NCBI GenBank assembly: GCA_920105625.2
Contig: OV050030.1
Span: forward strand, 405,809,034 to 405,873,033
Direction: 5' to 3'
DNA from: Clusia tigrina
Lineage: Eukaryota; Arthropoda; Insecta; Diptera; Clusiidae
Length of the DNA: 64,000 nt
Shown here: piece by piece, positions 46,039-57,420 of the stretch
Layout of the letters: every line of letters begins with the position of its first letter
How positions within the stretch are numbered: position 1 is the stretch's first letter
Notes under the pieces: model-generated
What the model saw: the letters and a program-made list of their open reading frames with translations, nothing else
Database searches by the model: none
What the model was told of the DNA's origin: nothing
Program-made: the position numbers and the translations under genes

Positions 46039-48054
46039 ATGTTGCGGTCGCCACCCGCGCGTTCAGCTAGTGCAGCAACGGCAACGAAGACTACCGATGT
46101 GCAAACACAACAAAATAATAACAACAGCGTGAACATATATAAAAACAGTTGCGATCTCTCGCCAAGTGAAATAATACACTTATAGCGCAATTCGACAGCA
46201 GCGGTAGGCAGCGCAGCTCTTCAGTGTCTGACTCAGTGATGATATTTGTAGTGGAATTGTACTTTTTTACCTCCTTTCGATTTTAAGAAGTCCCCAAGTC
46301 CTTTCGACCCAAAAAAAGTACTCTCCGATGCACAAAATTCCTATGTTATGTTCTAAAGCTGACTGCAGACACATCAAATGCCGGTCAAACATTGAGAGTG
46401 TGTGAGTGTAAAACGACAAACGTATACATCGGTGTCATGTTTGAATTATTTAGATTTTCGATCAAACAAGAGGGCATGTTGTTTCTATATATATTATACT
46501 TAGCAGAAGTATCATGGATACTTTTCTATTAAATATACACTTGAAGACCAACACCAATTGTTTTTGCTTTACATTTATGATTTATTAGAAAAAAAAGTAC
46601 TCTCGAGCCGGAAAAAATACTTTGCGTTGAGTAAAAAAGTACTTTCGAAAATTCGGAAATATCATCACTGGTCTGACTGCTCCCATAAACAGCTCTCCCT
46701 CTCTGGCTCTGCTAACGCTGGCTCTCAGCTTGAGCACGTTACAGTAAGTAACGACTGCTGCAAAAACGTAAGTACGCTTATTGTTGGCTCTGGGTCGGTA
46801 AATACTTTGCCGTGGAGTATGCAAAGCAACTCTCCCTCACCATTAGAACCTCTCAACAATACACATAGCGCTACAGGCAAAGAAAAAAACATGCATGCTA
46901 CAGCCAACCAAGGAAAAGGTTCGGCAATACAGACTGGTATGGACCTCTATATTGTGGTTAAGCGCAAGTTGAGTCGTCAAAAATTGTCTCAAAAATCGGC
47001 AAAGCAGATTAAATCTAATGATTCTGCTCCTGAAAAGAATCCACTCGCTTCTAACAGGTTTGCACCTCTTGCAAATGCCGAAGACAATTCTACCCAGAAA
47101 GTGCTAAAAGAGGTAAAGCCCCCACCAATTTATTTAAGGGAGCGCAACTCTAACGCTCTCGCAAAAACTCTAACTACTCTAATTGGTGCTAAAAACTTTC
47201 ATGTTGTCCCAATACTAAAAGGCAAAATACATGAAACCAAAATTCAATTATTTATCGAATCAAGCTATCGTAAAGTCGTCAATCTCTTTGACACAGAGAA
47301 AAAAAATTATTACACCTACCAGCTTAAATGTAGCAAAGGCATTGTTGTTGTCCTTAGAGGAATCGAAGCTGACGTAGATGTCAACGAAATAAGAGAAGCC
47401 CTATCCCAAGAGGGTTTTACCGCAAACTCTGTGTTTAACATACGCAATAAAGATAAGATTCCACTGCCGCTCTTTCGCGTTGAGCTACAGCCAGTCGACT
47501 CGAACCTGAGAAAAGGCGAATCACACCCGATCTACAACCTCCGCTATCTTCTACATAGAAAAATCTCTGTAGAAGAACCCCACAAGCGAACTGGACCAGT
47601 TCAATGCCTGAACTGCCAAGAATTTGGGCACACTAGAAAATACTGTACACTTCCCAGTGTATGTGTCGTTTGTGGTGATCTCCATATGTCACAAAACTGC
47701 ACAACTCCAGTGTCAAAAAATGCAGCAACTGTGGTGAAAATCACACTGCAAACTACAGAGGCTGCACTCTATACGCTCATATAAAAAAGAAATTTGCACC
47801 TCAGCCAAAACAAGCTAAAACTGTTCCTCCCGTAACAGTTTTGCGTGAAATCTCTGCCAGTGAAGCACAGCCTTCAAGTATTTCTTTCTCAAAGGTACCC
47901 CACCAGTAAACCCTAAAACTGATGAGAGTACTCTTGGAAAGACTTTACAAGAGTTAATCTCAAATATGACGCAATTTATGTACTCAATGCAAAGTATGAT
48001 GCAAGACATGATACGTAATCAGAACATGCTTTTGCAATCCCTGTTAACAAAACC
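46039..48054 (+). pseudogene. Jockey ORF1 (gag-like, PRE_C2HC and zinc knuckles), broken
   Basis: A likely start at 46039 gives MLRSPPARSASAATATK. It is interrupted by TAG at 46183-46185, by the hAT MITE at 46234-46670, and by a frame change beyond it. The long open frame to 47784 (which fortuitously begins inside the MITE) carries a basic/Ser-rich N-region, NRFAPLANAEDN and a fold with GIVVVLRGIEADVDVNEIR (gag pre-knuckle domain). Knuckles 1 and 2 follow: CLNCQEFGHTRKYC at 47605 and CVVCGDLHMSQNC at 47660. Knuckle 3 (CSNCGENHTANYRGC, 47720) is in another frame, and a further frameshift near 47900 precedes a Met/Gln-rich tail ending at the stop just before ORF2. ORF1 proteins of this type coat the RNA and guide nuclear targeting. 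Confidence 0.85.
46234..46670. mobile_element. 437-bp hAT-type MITE with 8-bp target duplication
   Basis: Perfect 14-bp inverted repeats, CAGTGATGATATTT and its complement AAATATCATCACTG, bound the insert. GTCTGACT is duplicated exactly at 46226-46233 and 46671-46678, the 8-bp duplication expected for hAT elements. Inside each end lie AAAAGTACT-type subterminal repeats (around 46315, 46600 and 46635), a feature of hAT transposase binding. No transposase coding is present, so it is non-autonomous. Confidence 0.93.
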
Positions 48055-49879
48055 ATGAACGCACTGAAAATCTGTCATTGGAATGCAAATGGGATCTCTT
48101 AGGAGAGAATGACTATTGCAGAGATCACCTTCTCTGAAGAAGAAACTGAATGAATGTACTAAAAAACTGCATCACCTTCTAAAAGAAAAGGAAACCTCCG
48201 AGTTTCACGAGTTTGTAGAGACCCTCTGTCCTACAGAAGCCTCAAGCTATTCTCTATGGCGAACGGCCAAAAACTGAAAAAAACCCATTCAAATGGAGTC
48301 CAATACGCCTTCCCAACGGCAACTGGGCAAGAGGTGATGCAGAAAAGGGAATACCATTCGCAAATCATTTGGAGCAAGTTTTCACCCCTAATCTTGCTAG
48401 TTCCGACCGTTCTCTAACGGCGGTTGATGCTATCCCTATCGTCAATGGTATCTCGATTGCCAAAAAGGAGCTGACAAACGCTATCAAAGAAATCAATGCC
48501 AAAAAATCTCCAGGGCGTGGTCTGATTACGGGCCAAATGATAACAGAGCTCCCAGCAATAGCCACAATGCATCTCTTGCATATATTAAATGCTATAATAC
48601 GCATTGGATTCTTTCCTTACTCATGGAAAATTTCTCAAATTATCATGATTCGCAAAGCTGGAAAGGACCCAAAAAGCGTCTCTTCCTACAGACCAATTAG
48701 TCTGCTATCAATTTTTTCAAAACTCTTTGAAAGTTTGATAATAAAACGTATTAAAGACGTTGTCAAACAGTCTAATGTTATACCAAACCACCAGTTTGGG
48801 TTTAGAAAAAAACACAGTACTATCGAACAAGTTCATCGCATTGTAAACACTATACAAGAAACGTTCGAAAAGAAGCAATACTGTTCCGCAGTTTTTCTCG
48901 ACATCACTCAGGCATTTGATAAGGTCTGGCACGAAGGAATCTTGCAAAAACTGAAATGTATGTTACCTCTTAACATCTACACATTGCTCGAAAGCTATCT
49001 CTCAGGCACACGCTTTGTGGTGAAACAAAAAAGCTTCATCTCAGATGAATACCCTATACAAGCTGGTGTACCGCAAGGCAGCGTATTAGGCCCCCTGCTC
49101 TATACGTTGTTCACTGCAGATATGCCAACAAACGGCAAGACTATCACCTATACTTTTGCCGATGACACAGCCATATTGTGTACTCACACAAATCCGAAAG
49201 AGGCGTCAAAACTTCTCCAAGTACACGTTCACATGCTTCAGGAATGGCTTGACCACTGGAGAATCAAAGTCAATGAGTCGAAATGCGTTCATGTCACATT
49301 CACTCTATGCAGGAGTACTTGCCCCCCTGTGCAAATTAACACCAAGCCGATCCCTCAGGCGACAGAAACTAAATATCTAGGAATGCATTTAGATCGCAGA
49401 CTTACTTGGGCAAAGCATATAAGTGCAAAAACTGCTCAGATTAAACTCAAAATAAACGAGCTAAAGTGGCTTTTGAACAGGCAGTCCAAGCTCAAACTGG
49501 ACTTTAAAGTTCTACCACAGACAACGTAGTCATGATGTCTACGTTGTCTGTGGTTCTACTCTACAAAGTCATTATCAAGCCCATATGGACCTACGGTATC
49601 CAACTCTGGGGTACTGCTTCACCCTCAAATGTGGAAAAGCTGCAAAAAGCCCAATCGAAAATCCTTTGAATTGTTACCAATGCTCCTTGGTACATCAAAA
49701 ACGTTAACATCCACAGAGATTTACATATCCCGTATGTAACTAAAGAAGTTTCCCAACTTGCTGAATCTTACTTAGCAAAGCTAGACAAGCATCCCAATGC
49801 ATTAGCGAAGCGCCTACTACAGCATCAAGGGCATACCCGCCTGAGAAGGATGGACGTGCTGCGCTTAGCAACAAACTAG
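48055..49879 (+). pseudogene. Jockey ORF2: EN almost entirely deleted, RT largely intact
   Basis: The ATG lies at 48055-48057, just after ORF1. It reads MNALKICHWNANGIS, the endonuclease N-terminus, then hits TAG. The sequence jumps to the EN-RT linker (KLHHLLKEKETSEFHEFVE, SSYSLWRTAKN), so the nuclease core is absent. After small frameshifts a clean RT frame runs 48369-49529. It contains YRPISLLSIFSKLFESLI, HQFGFRKKHSTIEQVHRI, VFLDITQAFDKVWHEGI (motif A), QAGVPQGSVLGPLLY (motif B) and YTFADDTAIL (motif C, Phe in place of the usual Tyr). An inverted-duplication insertion at 49514-49554 breaks the frame. Beyond it comes YKVIIKPIWTYGIQLWGTA to the stop at 49877-49879. Confidence 0.88.
49514..49554. 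repeat. Perfect 16-bp inverted repeat with 9-base loop in Jockey RT
   Basis: ACCACAGACAACGTAG (49514-49529) is the exact complement of 49539-49554. It sits between LKLDFKVL and LYKVI, which are contiguous in Jockey-type RTs, so the hairpin is an insertion rather than part of the original gene. Confidence 0.95.
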
Positions 49880-50057
49880 ATTTAAAGCTTATTCATTACG
49901 GTATTATTTAAGTATTGCGCTACTTCTTTTCATATACCATAACTCCTCAAAGCACTGGCACTGGGAGGTTGGTAATGATTGATATGAATTTAAAAGTGAA
50001 ATGTTAAATATACTATGAAGATTTATTGTTAGTTCTAAGATATTTTTTAGGAGATTC

Positions 50058-50097
50058 AATAAAATATATATTTAAAAAAAAAAAAAAAAAAAAAAAA
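50058..50097 (+). terminator. Polyadenylation signal and genomic poly(A) tail of the Jockey element
   Basis: AATAAA at 50058-50063 precedes a run of 24 A at 50074-50097, immediately before the target duplication. This is direct evidence of insertion from a polyadenylated RNA. Confidence 0.9.
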
Positions 50098-50109
50098 CGA
50101 ATACAATCA

Positions 50110-51235
50110 TCATTGATAATAATGTGAGCTACAAGTTTATTTTTGAAGAATTACGAGGGAAGATCCATAATGTTCTCAGCGTTTAAATCGCACCAAACGG
50201 TGCATACGATCCACTCTTCACAAAATCCTGTATTCTCTACACAAACCTCGGTATTGGTCCCACTCCATATGCGGAAAATATTGCCACGAAAAAGTATTTT
50301 CGCTGTACACAATTTTGCCATTGATCGACACTAATAACTTTGGAGAACTGAACACATGTTTTAAAAGCAGGTGTACACGATCTAGTGGCGTCACTGAACG
50401 GTCAGAACTATATATTCTATGATTTTACGAATGCACATTACATATACTTTTTTTCTCATTGAAATAGATGCATTTCATCACTAGTTAGTTCTCAGTATTG
50501 CGGCAATTGCTACCTATAAAGTTCGAGCAATACCAGATATTGTTTACTTCTCTATCTATCACTATATGACGTCACATCCCGTAATGCCGACAATGACTGA
50601 TAGTGACCTGTCAACTCAATCATGAATTAGTTTTCATCCGCGGAAGGGTTCATTGCTTCACGGTCAAAGCACAACTGAGCAACAACTCGTCAATCACAGC
50701 CATACACGATCCAATTAAAACTAGTTCCAAAAAATATGTAAAATCTTTCATTTTCATCAAAACGATGTCAGAGCTTTACGTGTGAGTCGACAATTCGCGA
50801 GTAAGGCCGAACGCACCCACACACTCTTAGTTTGGACACTTTATTTTGATCATGCTCACTTAAGAATAATGCTTAAAAGTTCTAGGGATGCAATATTTCC
50901 ATCTCTCTAATATGTGATTTAGCATTTGAGTTCTATTGTCGGAAATTTCTTTAGATGGTTCCATGGTTCATATATGAATTTGTGAACTGTATTGAATTAT
51001 TTTCACTTTTGTCATTATTGTGATTGGAAAAACATATGAGCTTAGATTGACGTCCACTTCTGACGCGGCCTTCTCTAGTTATAATGGCAGGTCAGCGAAG
51101 AAGGTATCGATGCTGTGATTCAAACGATTGGGTAAAAAGCAGAGTCCTATACAAGCTGATTAGAGAATTCTTTGATATTATCAAGTGCATTCAATCGTTC
51201 ATGATTGTTTATATGTCATCGGGGAGTGCAGTCAG
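50110..51235. other. Non-coding stretch
   Basis: No gene recognised. The last part (from about 51.06 kb) may be decayed mariner sequence leading into the readable scrap at 51.24 kb. Confidence 0.5.
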
Positions 51236-51240
51236 TAAGT

Positions 51241-51333
51241 TCTCACAACTTCACCAATAAGCAAAAGGAGGCTCGTGTCGATTGGTGCAAGCAAATATTG
51301 AGGGAATTCAAAGCATTTGAGTCAAATGTCGTG
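51241..51333 (+). pseudogene. Mariner transposase scrap
   Basis: The frame reads SHNFTNKQKEARVDWCKQIL followed by REFKAFESNVV. This is the conserved region just upstream of the first catalytic Asp in many mariner transposases (LTNEQKxxRVxWC). It is about 31 codons with no ends visible. Confidence 0.55.
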
Positions 51334-51594
51334 TCTTGTAACAGGGGTCAAATCATGGACTTACTAGCACTTTCGCGAAAGTAAGACAACCGATGAAAGA
51401 AAAGACTAACAAAAGTAAGAAACAGGAATAGCATCTCGTAGGTGTTCTTAGGTCTATAGATCCAGTGCTTTAGTGACTGTTTCCACAGAATGCAACTTAT
51501 CATACGAGTAGATTGTTTAGGAGAGTACTTCCTCATAACGTCAATTCGAGGCCATTTGATTTTAATTTCAAGCGAAAGATCAGATAAATTTAAA

Positions 51595-52990
51595 GGATAA
51601 TACAAAAAGCGGCAAATATAGTACAATGGATTATGGTCTGAGTGCTATATCGGAATAGTTGTTCCAACAAACCACACGCCCTTTCATTCCCAGCCTGGCC
51701 TTCATGCCCAAAGTGTGCATTGTTGTCTTTGCCTAGTTCATTCAGGATTTTATGACATTCTGCAGTCATTCGGAACGTATAGTAGAACGATCCCAGAGAT
51801 TTAAGTGCAATCTGGCTATGTGACATATTGTATATAAGCGTGCCGTTTAGTCTTCTACGAAGACATTCTCGGATACATGCCTCGAGGACCAAAATTTCCG
51901 CTTGAAATATTGTGGGAGCGCTTTCTGGAACAATGATCCCATCATGCCTGCTCCTGTACTACCGTCTTCCAATTTGGTCCCATCGGTGTACCATACCTGG
52001 TCACATTGTGGAATAGCGGTAATGCATGCCCCAAACCTACCTCTTGCAGGGATGTGAACCTTATAGAGTGTAGTGAATGATACTTTTCTCAACATATTGT
52101 CAGCATACCTTATAAGGAGGTCATTCAGAAAGGGATCAAGTACTCTCATATGACCCCAAAGGTCTCCACCTTTTATGTTGGAGATGTCTTAAAGGCGTAA
52201 GGGTTCACCACAGACCTTCCTTTCAATGGTTATGGCTTCTTCATGGCTTTAATCATGAAGGAGCTGAGGCTGATGGCTCTATACGCTTTAGGCAGTTGAA
52301 CTGACGTTTTACCTGGGTATGAATACCACTTTTACCTCCCTCCATTTTAAAGGAATATGGGCAAGGAGAAGGCTTGACTTCTTTATCCTGACCAGACTGG
52401 TGGCCATTATGTCCGAGCTCCTCTGAAGAAGGTAAGGCATGACACCATCTGGGCCGGGATATTTGCATGGGCCAAAACTTGAGATGACCCATTGCACCCT
52501 GTCAATATTTATAAATTTGGTCGCTAGATTCCTTCCCCAATTGTTGGCAGTCAAGGACTGCTTATGTATCAAGTTTGAAGCCGGGCCCACGGGCTCGCTA
52601 CCCGGAAAGTGTTTTTCCAGGAGCACGGAACATATTTCCTCAGACGAGCTTGCGTAGTTTCCATCTGGTTTTTTAAGGGTACACACACCATTGGAATGTT
52701 CTTTTTGAAGCGCTTTCTGAAGCCGAAAGATTTTGGGCAGATCTGAAATTTTCCCGCAATGCTCCCTCCAAGTAGCTCGTTTCGATTTGCTCTCGATTAT
52801 ACTCAGTAAGGGTATTTTTGAAGGTGTCCCAGTCGCCTTTCCTCTTTGCTTTGTTAAAAAGTTTCCTTACTTTGTTTCTCAGGGTTTGAGTATATTGTTA
52901 CCCAGCGAACGTCCCATTGAGACTTTTTAAGTCTTTCCGGTCAGTTCTCCTCGAAAGCATTTTTGAGGTTATTCAGAAAATTTCCTGTTT
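51595..52990 (-). pseudogene. LOA-type non-LTR relic: linker and RT start joined to RNase H
   Basis: Read from 52990 downward on the minus strand: a linker, then VCTLKKPDGNYASSSEEICS and VQWVISSFGPCKYPGPDGVM (RT N-terminus, 52.5 kb). REVKVVFIPR is followed, after frame changes, by YRAISLSSFMIKAM (RT motif 1-2, 52.27 kb). The sequence then passes straight to LRL-stop-DISNIKGGDLWG and RKVSFTTLYKVHIPARGR, which lie after the RT. The RT catalytic core is therefore deleted. RNase H follows: VWYTDGTKLEDGSTGAG, CLRRRLNGTLIYNMSHSQI (second Asp now His), HEGQAGNERACG. It is the same family as the plus-strand copy at 18.8-20.9 kb and lacks the mariner found there. Confidence 0.82.
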
Positions 52991-53339
52991 CAATCTCACG
53001 TACGCAATTTATGATTAGGTTAGTAAAGGATGTCAGTATATTTAAAGTCTTTTCATGTTATTCACCATGCACCCACATAGAACAAACTATGCTGGGGTGT
53101 TCAAGAAATTAAATCGTTGTTTCTGGTGGTTTGTTTTCCGACCCTTTTGTTGTTGTTGTTCTCATCTGATTATAATTTAATACTTATCCAAAAATATGTT
53201 CGTGATTTTTAATTTATTTTGTGGTATATTTTGGATTTTATTCGTTTTTCTTAAGAGTAATTTAATCTACAAATTGTTCACAATGCGTGACGTCATATAA
53301 AAGGAACGGAAATTTTCACTCTTATCATAGAAGCAGTGA

Positions 53340-53895
53340 ATTCACAACTGATTGAATATTATTATAGCACAACACATACGAGAAAATGCACAATTTAGCC
53401 CATTATCGTGAAAGAGGTATCTCTGCTCTGTGAGAGACCCGTCGGTACCCAGTATTCCACCCTGCGGACATCCTCGAACAGTATTAACCACTGTGGATTC
53501 TGAGGTGAAGGATACTTCGGCTGTTCTGGTTTTCAGCATTTGTTCTATCCAGTTAGATAGGGTAGAATCGACCCCCTTACAAACAAGAGTCTCGTGTGAG
53601 GTGTTGTCAAAGGCTCCTGCAATTTCCGAAAAGGCCCCCAACGCCACCTCCTTGTCCTCGTGGAGTGTTTCCGTCCGCTGATACCGAGCAGTTTCAGTAG
53701 ATCTGCCTGGAGGGGTGCATACGCTGGACTCTGTGTTCTGATGAAGTTATCACAGACCTTTTCAGTTGTTTTCAAGATGAATGAGGTTGAACATATTGGC
53801 CTGAAGGATTTGGGATGCAGTGGATCCTTCTTCCCAGCCTTTGAGATGAAAATTACTTTGGCCCTCCTCTATTGTACTGATATATAACCCAGTGC
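53340..53895 (-). pseudogene. LOA-type RT fragment, second copy
   Basis: On the minus strand: KVIFISKAGKKDPLHPKSF and RPICSTSFILKTTEKVCDNF (53.8 kb), a frameshift, then GAFSEIAGAFDNTSHETLV (motif A, with Glu-Ile-Ala-Gly-Ala in place of the usual Asp-Ile-x-Gly-Ala). VNTVRGCPQGGIL (motif B, 53.47 kb) follows. After GGIL comes GTDGSLTEQ instead of the usual SPLLW, which resembles the start of RNase H and may mark a deletion. It overlaps in content with the fragment at 52.3-53.0 kb, so it is a separate copy in the same orientation. Confidence 0.72.
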
Positions 53896-56755
53896 CAGAC
53901 AGCTCCTAATAATTTTCATCAGTTACTGATTTCAAGAAGGCGACAATATCATCATTGATTTATGGTATAAGAAAAACTAAGTCATTCAAATGAGCGCTTG
54001 GTGAGTTCATTTAGATCAAAGCTTTAAGGAAGAATATGTATATTAAGTCATGATCGTTCGTTTGGCAAAACTTCATACGTTAATTTTTTATTTTTTATTT
54101 ATTTTTTATTTATTTGACAACATAGTGAATCATTTCTGCAAGGATTTAGGAGAATGAGTACTAGCAACTAATGTCCTCGATTCGATGAGAAAAAGATTAT
54201 AGCAAGAAGCTTATTGAGGGCATGTCCTGGGTGGGGTACGAGCCCGTAGCACACCGAATGTGAGACTGGCGACCACGAAGGCCGACTCGTCCATTTTAAT
54301 ACTCTTCCTTTATACAAAGTAATTGATAATTTATTTTCCAGTTTATTTTGTATATTTTCCCGTTAAGTTCTGTAAGTGGGGTTCAGGCTTATGTAAAAGA
54401 CTGCTCAATAGGCAGAGATTGTGTAAGCTGCTTGTCCCTGTCACCCATACAAGTCTCCTCTGTTAGCAAACTTTACCCATATCTACCCACAACCCGTTCA
54501 TCCGATCCGCACACTTCGCATTAATTAATAATAAATCATAATTCTGCTGTGCATGTGGATGCAAATGACTGACCAGCTTTCCGCTTGAGCCGATGTGCTC
54601 GCAATTAATTAAAATTTGCTATTTGTAAATGAACACTTCAAACCAAGTAGAAACATAAATAAAAGCACTCTCGTAGCGCACAGCTGAGAAGGGGTGCTGC
54701 GGCAACCTTTCTGTAGATGTGCTTAGTTCACTTTGTTGTACGGAGTGGCACCCGTCTCACCCGAACGAACTGAGTCATTAAAAACGCTATAATTTATTTC
54801 TTCCGCTTGTGCTGTGCATTACAATCAGTTCTCGTCGGGACGGAAAAATGCTCGTCGGGCTGGCTGGATTCGAAGGAATCTTTCTCCTCGCTAATTTCAC
54901 TAATAAACGCGCATAAAGCGAAACGTCAATAATTAGGCAGCGAATTGTGCTGTTATTTCAGGTGTTAAATTAGCTGAGCTTCTAATTTCATTTGACAATG
55001 GCAGAGGCAAATTTACTGCAGCATTACGTTTGGCTCAATATGGAAATTAATTTCCAAAAAATGCAATCAACACAATCAAAGGTCAAAACGAATGCCAACG
55101 TCAGCGTTAAAGCAAAGGCCAAAAAGCAATTTCATTGCTTTGAACAAAAGCCACAAAAGCCGAAACGACGGCATCGCCAACAAATGAACCAGAAGCCACA
55201 ACATTAATCGAAGAAAATTACGCAAACAAACACAAAAGGACTCACAGGATAACCGTGCACACTAATGAAAAGCCGCAGGGCAGAGGCGAGACTCGGCGCG
55301 AGAGGAAGATCGCACAAATTAATGGCAATTGTAACGAAAACGCGCGTCTAATGCGAGCGCGTTTAATTGAAATTGTGCAGCTGTGAAAGATGTCGCCGCC
55401 TGGAAGCTCAAAGAAAATTAATTTGCCGCTATCAAATGTCAGCGGCAGTAAAACCAATGAACATATCAGCACAATGCGAAATTAATGCTCCCCGCTTACA
55501 CCGCTTGCTTGTCTCGCTCGCACAGCCCCTGAGCTGTCAGTGAAATTGCAGCGGAGGATGGTTGGAGGGGGCGTAATGTGTCAGCACGCCTTACAATTGG
55601 TGCCCAATCAAATGTCACATTGAGCGACGTTGAGGATGGAATTATTCGGCTCAGATATTTTCGCATGGCACACAAAGCAGCGAAAATTGGACCCACAGCG
55701 CGGCAACAAAGGCAGGAAAAGATGTTAAATAGAATTGCTGGAAATACCCAACGCCAAAGTGCGGCATCTCAGCTAGATTAGTAGCAGATGCAAATCAGTT
55801 AAGGCTATAAAAACACGAACTAAATCAGCAGTGTCGAAGGATGATTTCCCAGAGAAAACAAAAGTTTAATAATAGTAGAAACTGGCGGACACAACAACAC
55901 CACTTTTAAAGCCTTAAATAAAATGCGACATGACCTAAAAAGGCGAAGTGGGTTTATCGGATTTGTGCCCCAATAAGAACCTTTAAAATTACACACCAAT
56001 AAATTGCACGGATTAAGCAGCAGGCCAACCAAGCAGCAGGCAAGGCTGTAAAAACGCAGTCGCCCGCGAAGGCAAGGAAATGACATAACCTCAGCGGGAA
56101 TGGAAGAGCGGAAAAAAGGGTCGGTGAAGCAGAAAAACTGCGCTGGCGGCACTATTTTAAAACGCACTAAAATTGAAGTGCTCCAATAATGCGAGCGCTC
56201 CAGTTTAGTGTGCCATGCCGCAACGAGATTTTCAGCAGCTTCCGTGCTGCGCTATCTGCCCTTTGAAGGATTCGACTTCCCCGATGGCGGTGGCCGTGGC
56301 GGCGGTGCGAGTGCATTCGATTGTGTGCTGCCAATTTTCCGCGTTGGCGTGAAATTATCCGCAATTCGACAGCACCGACGAATGGCGCGAGCATTAAGGA
56401 GTGTACTGGAAGCCCTGTAGGTGTGATAGCAAATACATTTTGGCGCTAATCGTGGTATGTCTGCTGGATGCAGTTTCCGTTTAAGCTCCGTTTTACGCAT
56501 TGGTTGAGTTCAGTACGAGGAGGTAGGATAAGCGCAGTGCGGCTGCTATGAAAATTTGCGTCACTCGTGCTTAAAAGGAAGTATTTGGAAAATAAGTGGT
56601 ATTTCCTGGGGGACAAGATGGAATGACAAAAAACTTTCGAGCAAGGAGCTGGACAATTTGTGGGAAATTGAACAGAAACGAATCCCATGAAACGTAGCAC
56701 TATCCTTAACTTTAAGACGAGGAATACTCATCTTTAAGACGAGGAATACTCATCT
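53896..56755. other. Non-coding stretch, no gene recognised
   Basis: A TTTA-rich run at 54085-54115 could be the reversed simple tail of an old minus-strand retroelement. 54.5-56.7 kb is free of recognisable transposons and somewhat richer in GC. It has several 65-115 codon ORFs on both strands without homology or codon-like structure. Intronic or regulatory DNA is possible but not shown. Confidence 0.5.
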
Positions 56756-56756
56756 C

Positions 56757-57420
56757 TAAAGCAGACAAGGAGAGTGAGAGAGGGACTAAGAAATAGAAAA
56801 CGAGAGAAAGAGAGGGGCTAAGAAATGGAGACCGAGAGAGAGAGAAAATAGAATAGAAAAATAGAGTTAGAGATAAAATAGAAAGAGAGTTGGTTGGTAG
56901 AGGGAGAGTCAGAGATAGGTTGGTAACAAGAGAAAGATGGATTTAAAAGTGGAAGGTGGAATACGGGGAGTAGATAGAAGTGAAATTACAATGGAAGAAA
57001 TGAGGGAGGGGAGAGTAAAAGGAAGAGTGGGTGGGACGATATTGGGAGAGATGGAGAGACGGTATTAGAGAAGTAGGCAGAATGAGGGATAGAGAAGGAT
57101 TGAGAGTGATAGTGTTAAGGATGAGAAGGGAGATATAAAAGAAGAGGTGCAGGAGATAGAGGATAAATTACAGTGAGATATAGAGAGGGAGTGAAGGTTA
57201 GAAGGGAGAGAGCGTGGGAAGATGGTGGAGAGATGTAGAGACGGAATTAGAGAAGGAGGGTGGAAAAGAGATATAGAAGGAGTGAAAGTGAGAGAATGAT
57301 TGGAGAGGATGATTGAGGGAGATAGCAAAAAGGGAGGGTGGAAAGAGTGTAAAGAGAGAGGGAGGAGATGAAGGGAGCAAATACGAGTGAGTTAAATAGA
57401 GAAGGAGGGTGGTGGGGTAG
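56757..57420 (+). repeat. Purine-rich low-complexity tract
   Basis: Nearly pure A/G on the plus strand (GAGAGAG, GGAGAG and AGATAGA mixtures) without strict periodicity. It leads directly into the 12-bp satellite. The minus-strand ORFs here are Ser/Pro/Leu/His-rich artefacts of the composition. Confidence 0.9.

Larger units (their letters stand above)
45816..50097 (+). mobile_element. Jockey non-LTR retrotransposon, full-length ends, endonuclease deleted
   Basis: Target duplications ACTAATACAATCA (45803-45815) and ACGAATACAATCA (50097-50109) differ at one base and define the insertion. The 3' end is AATAAA (50058-50063) followed by a 24-A tail (50074-50097). The 5' end coincides with an initiator/DPE-type internal promoter, implying a full-length transcript rather than a 5' truncation. 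Contents are ORF1 (gag), ORF2 (EN start, deletion, RT), a hAT-type MITE (46234-46670) and an inverted-duplication insertion (49514-49554). Confidence 0.92.

Noticed and set aside
46558..46680. Apparent N-terminus of the long gag ORF
   Set aside because: This part lies inside the hAT MITE; the 8-bp duplication shows it is inserted sequence, not original coding.
54992..55207. 71-codon basic ORF (KAKAKKQFHCFEQKPQKPKRR)
   Set aside because: Lys/Gln bias reflects local A-rich repeats and no start context or homologue is recognised.
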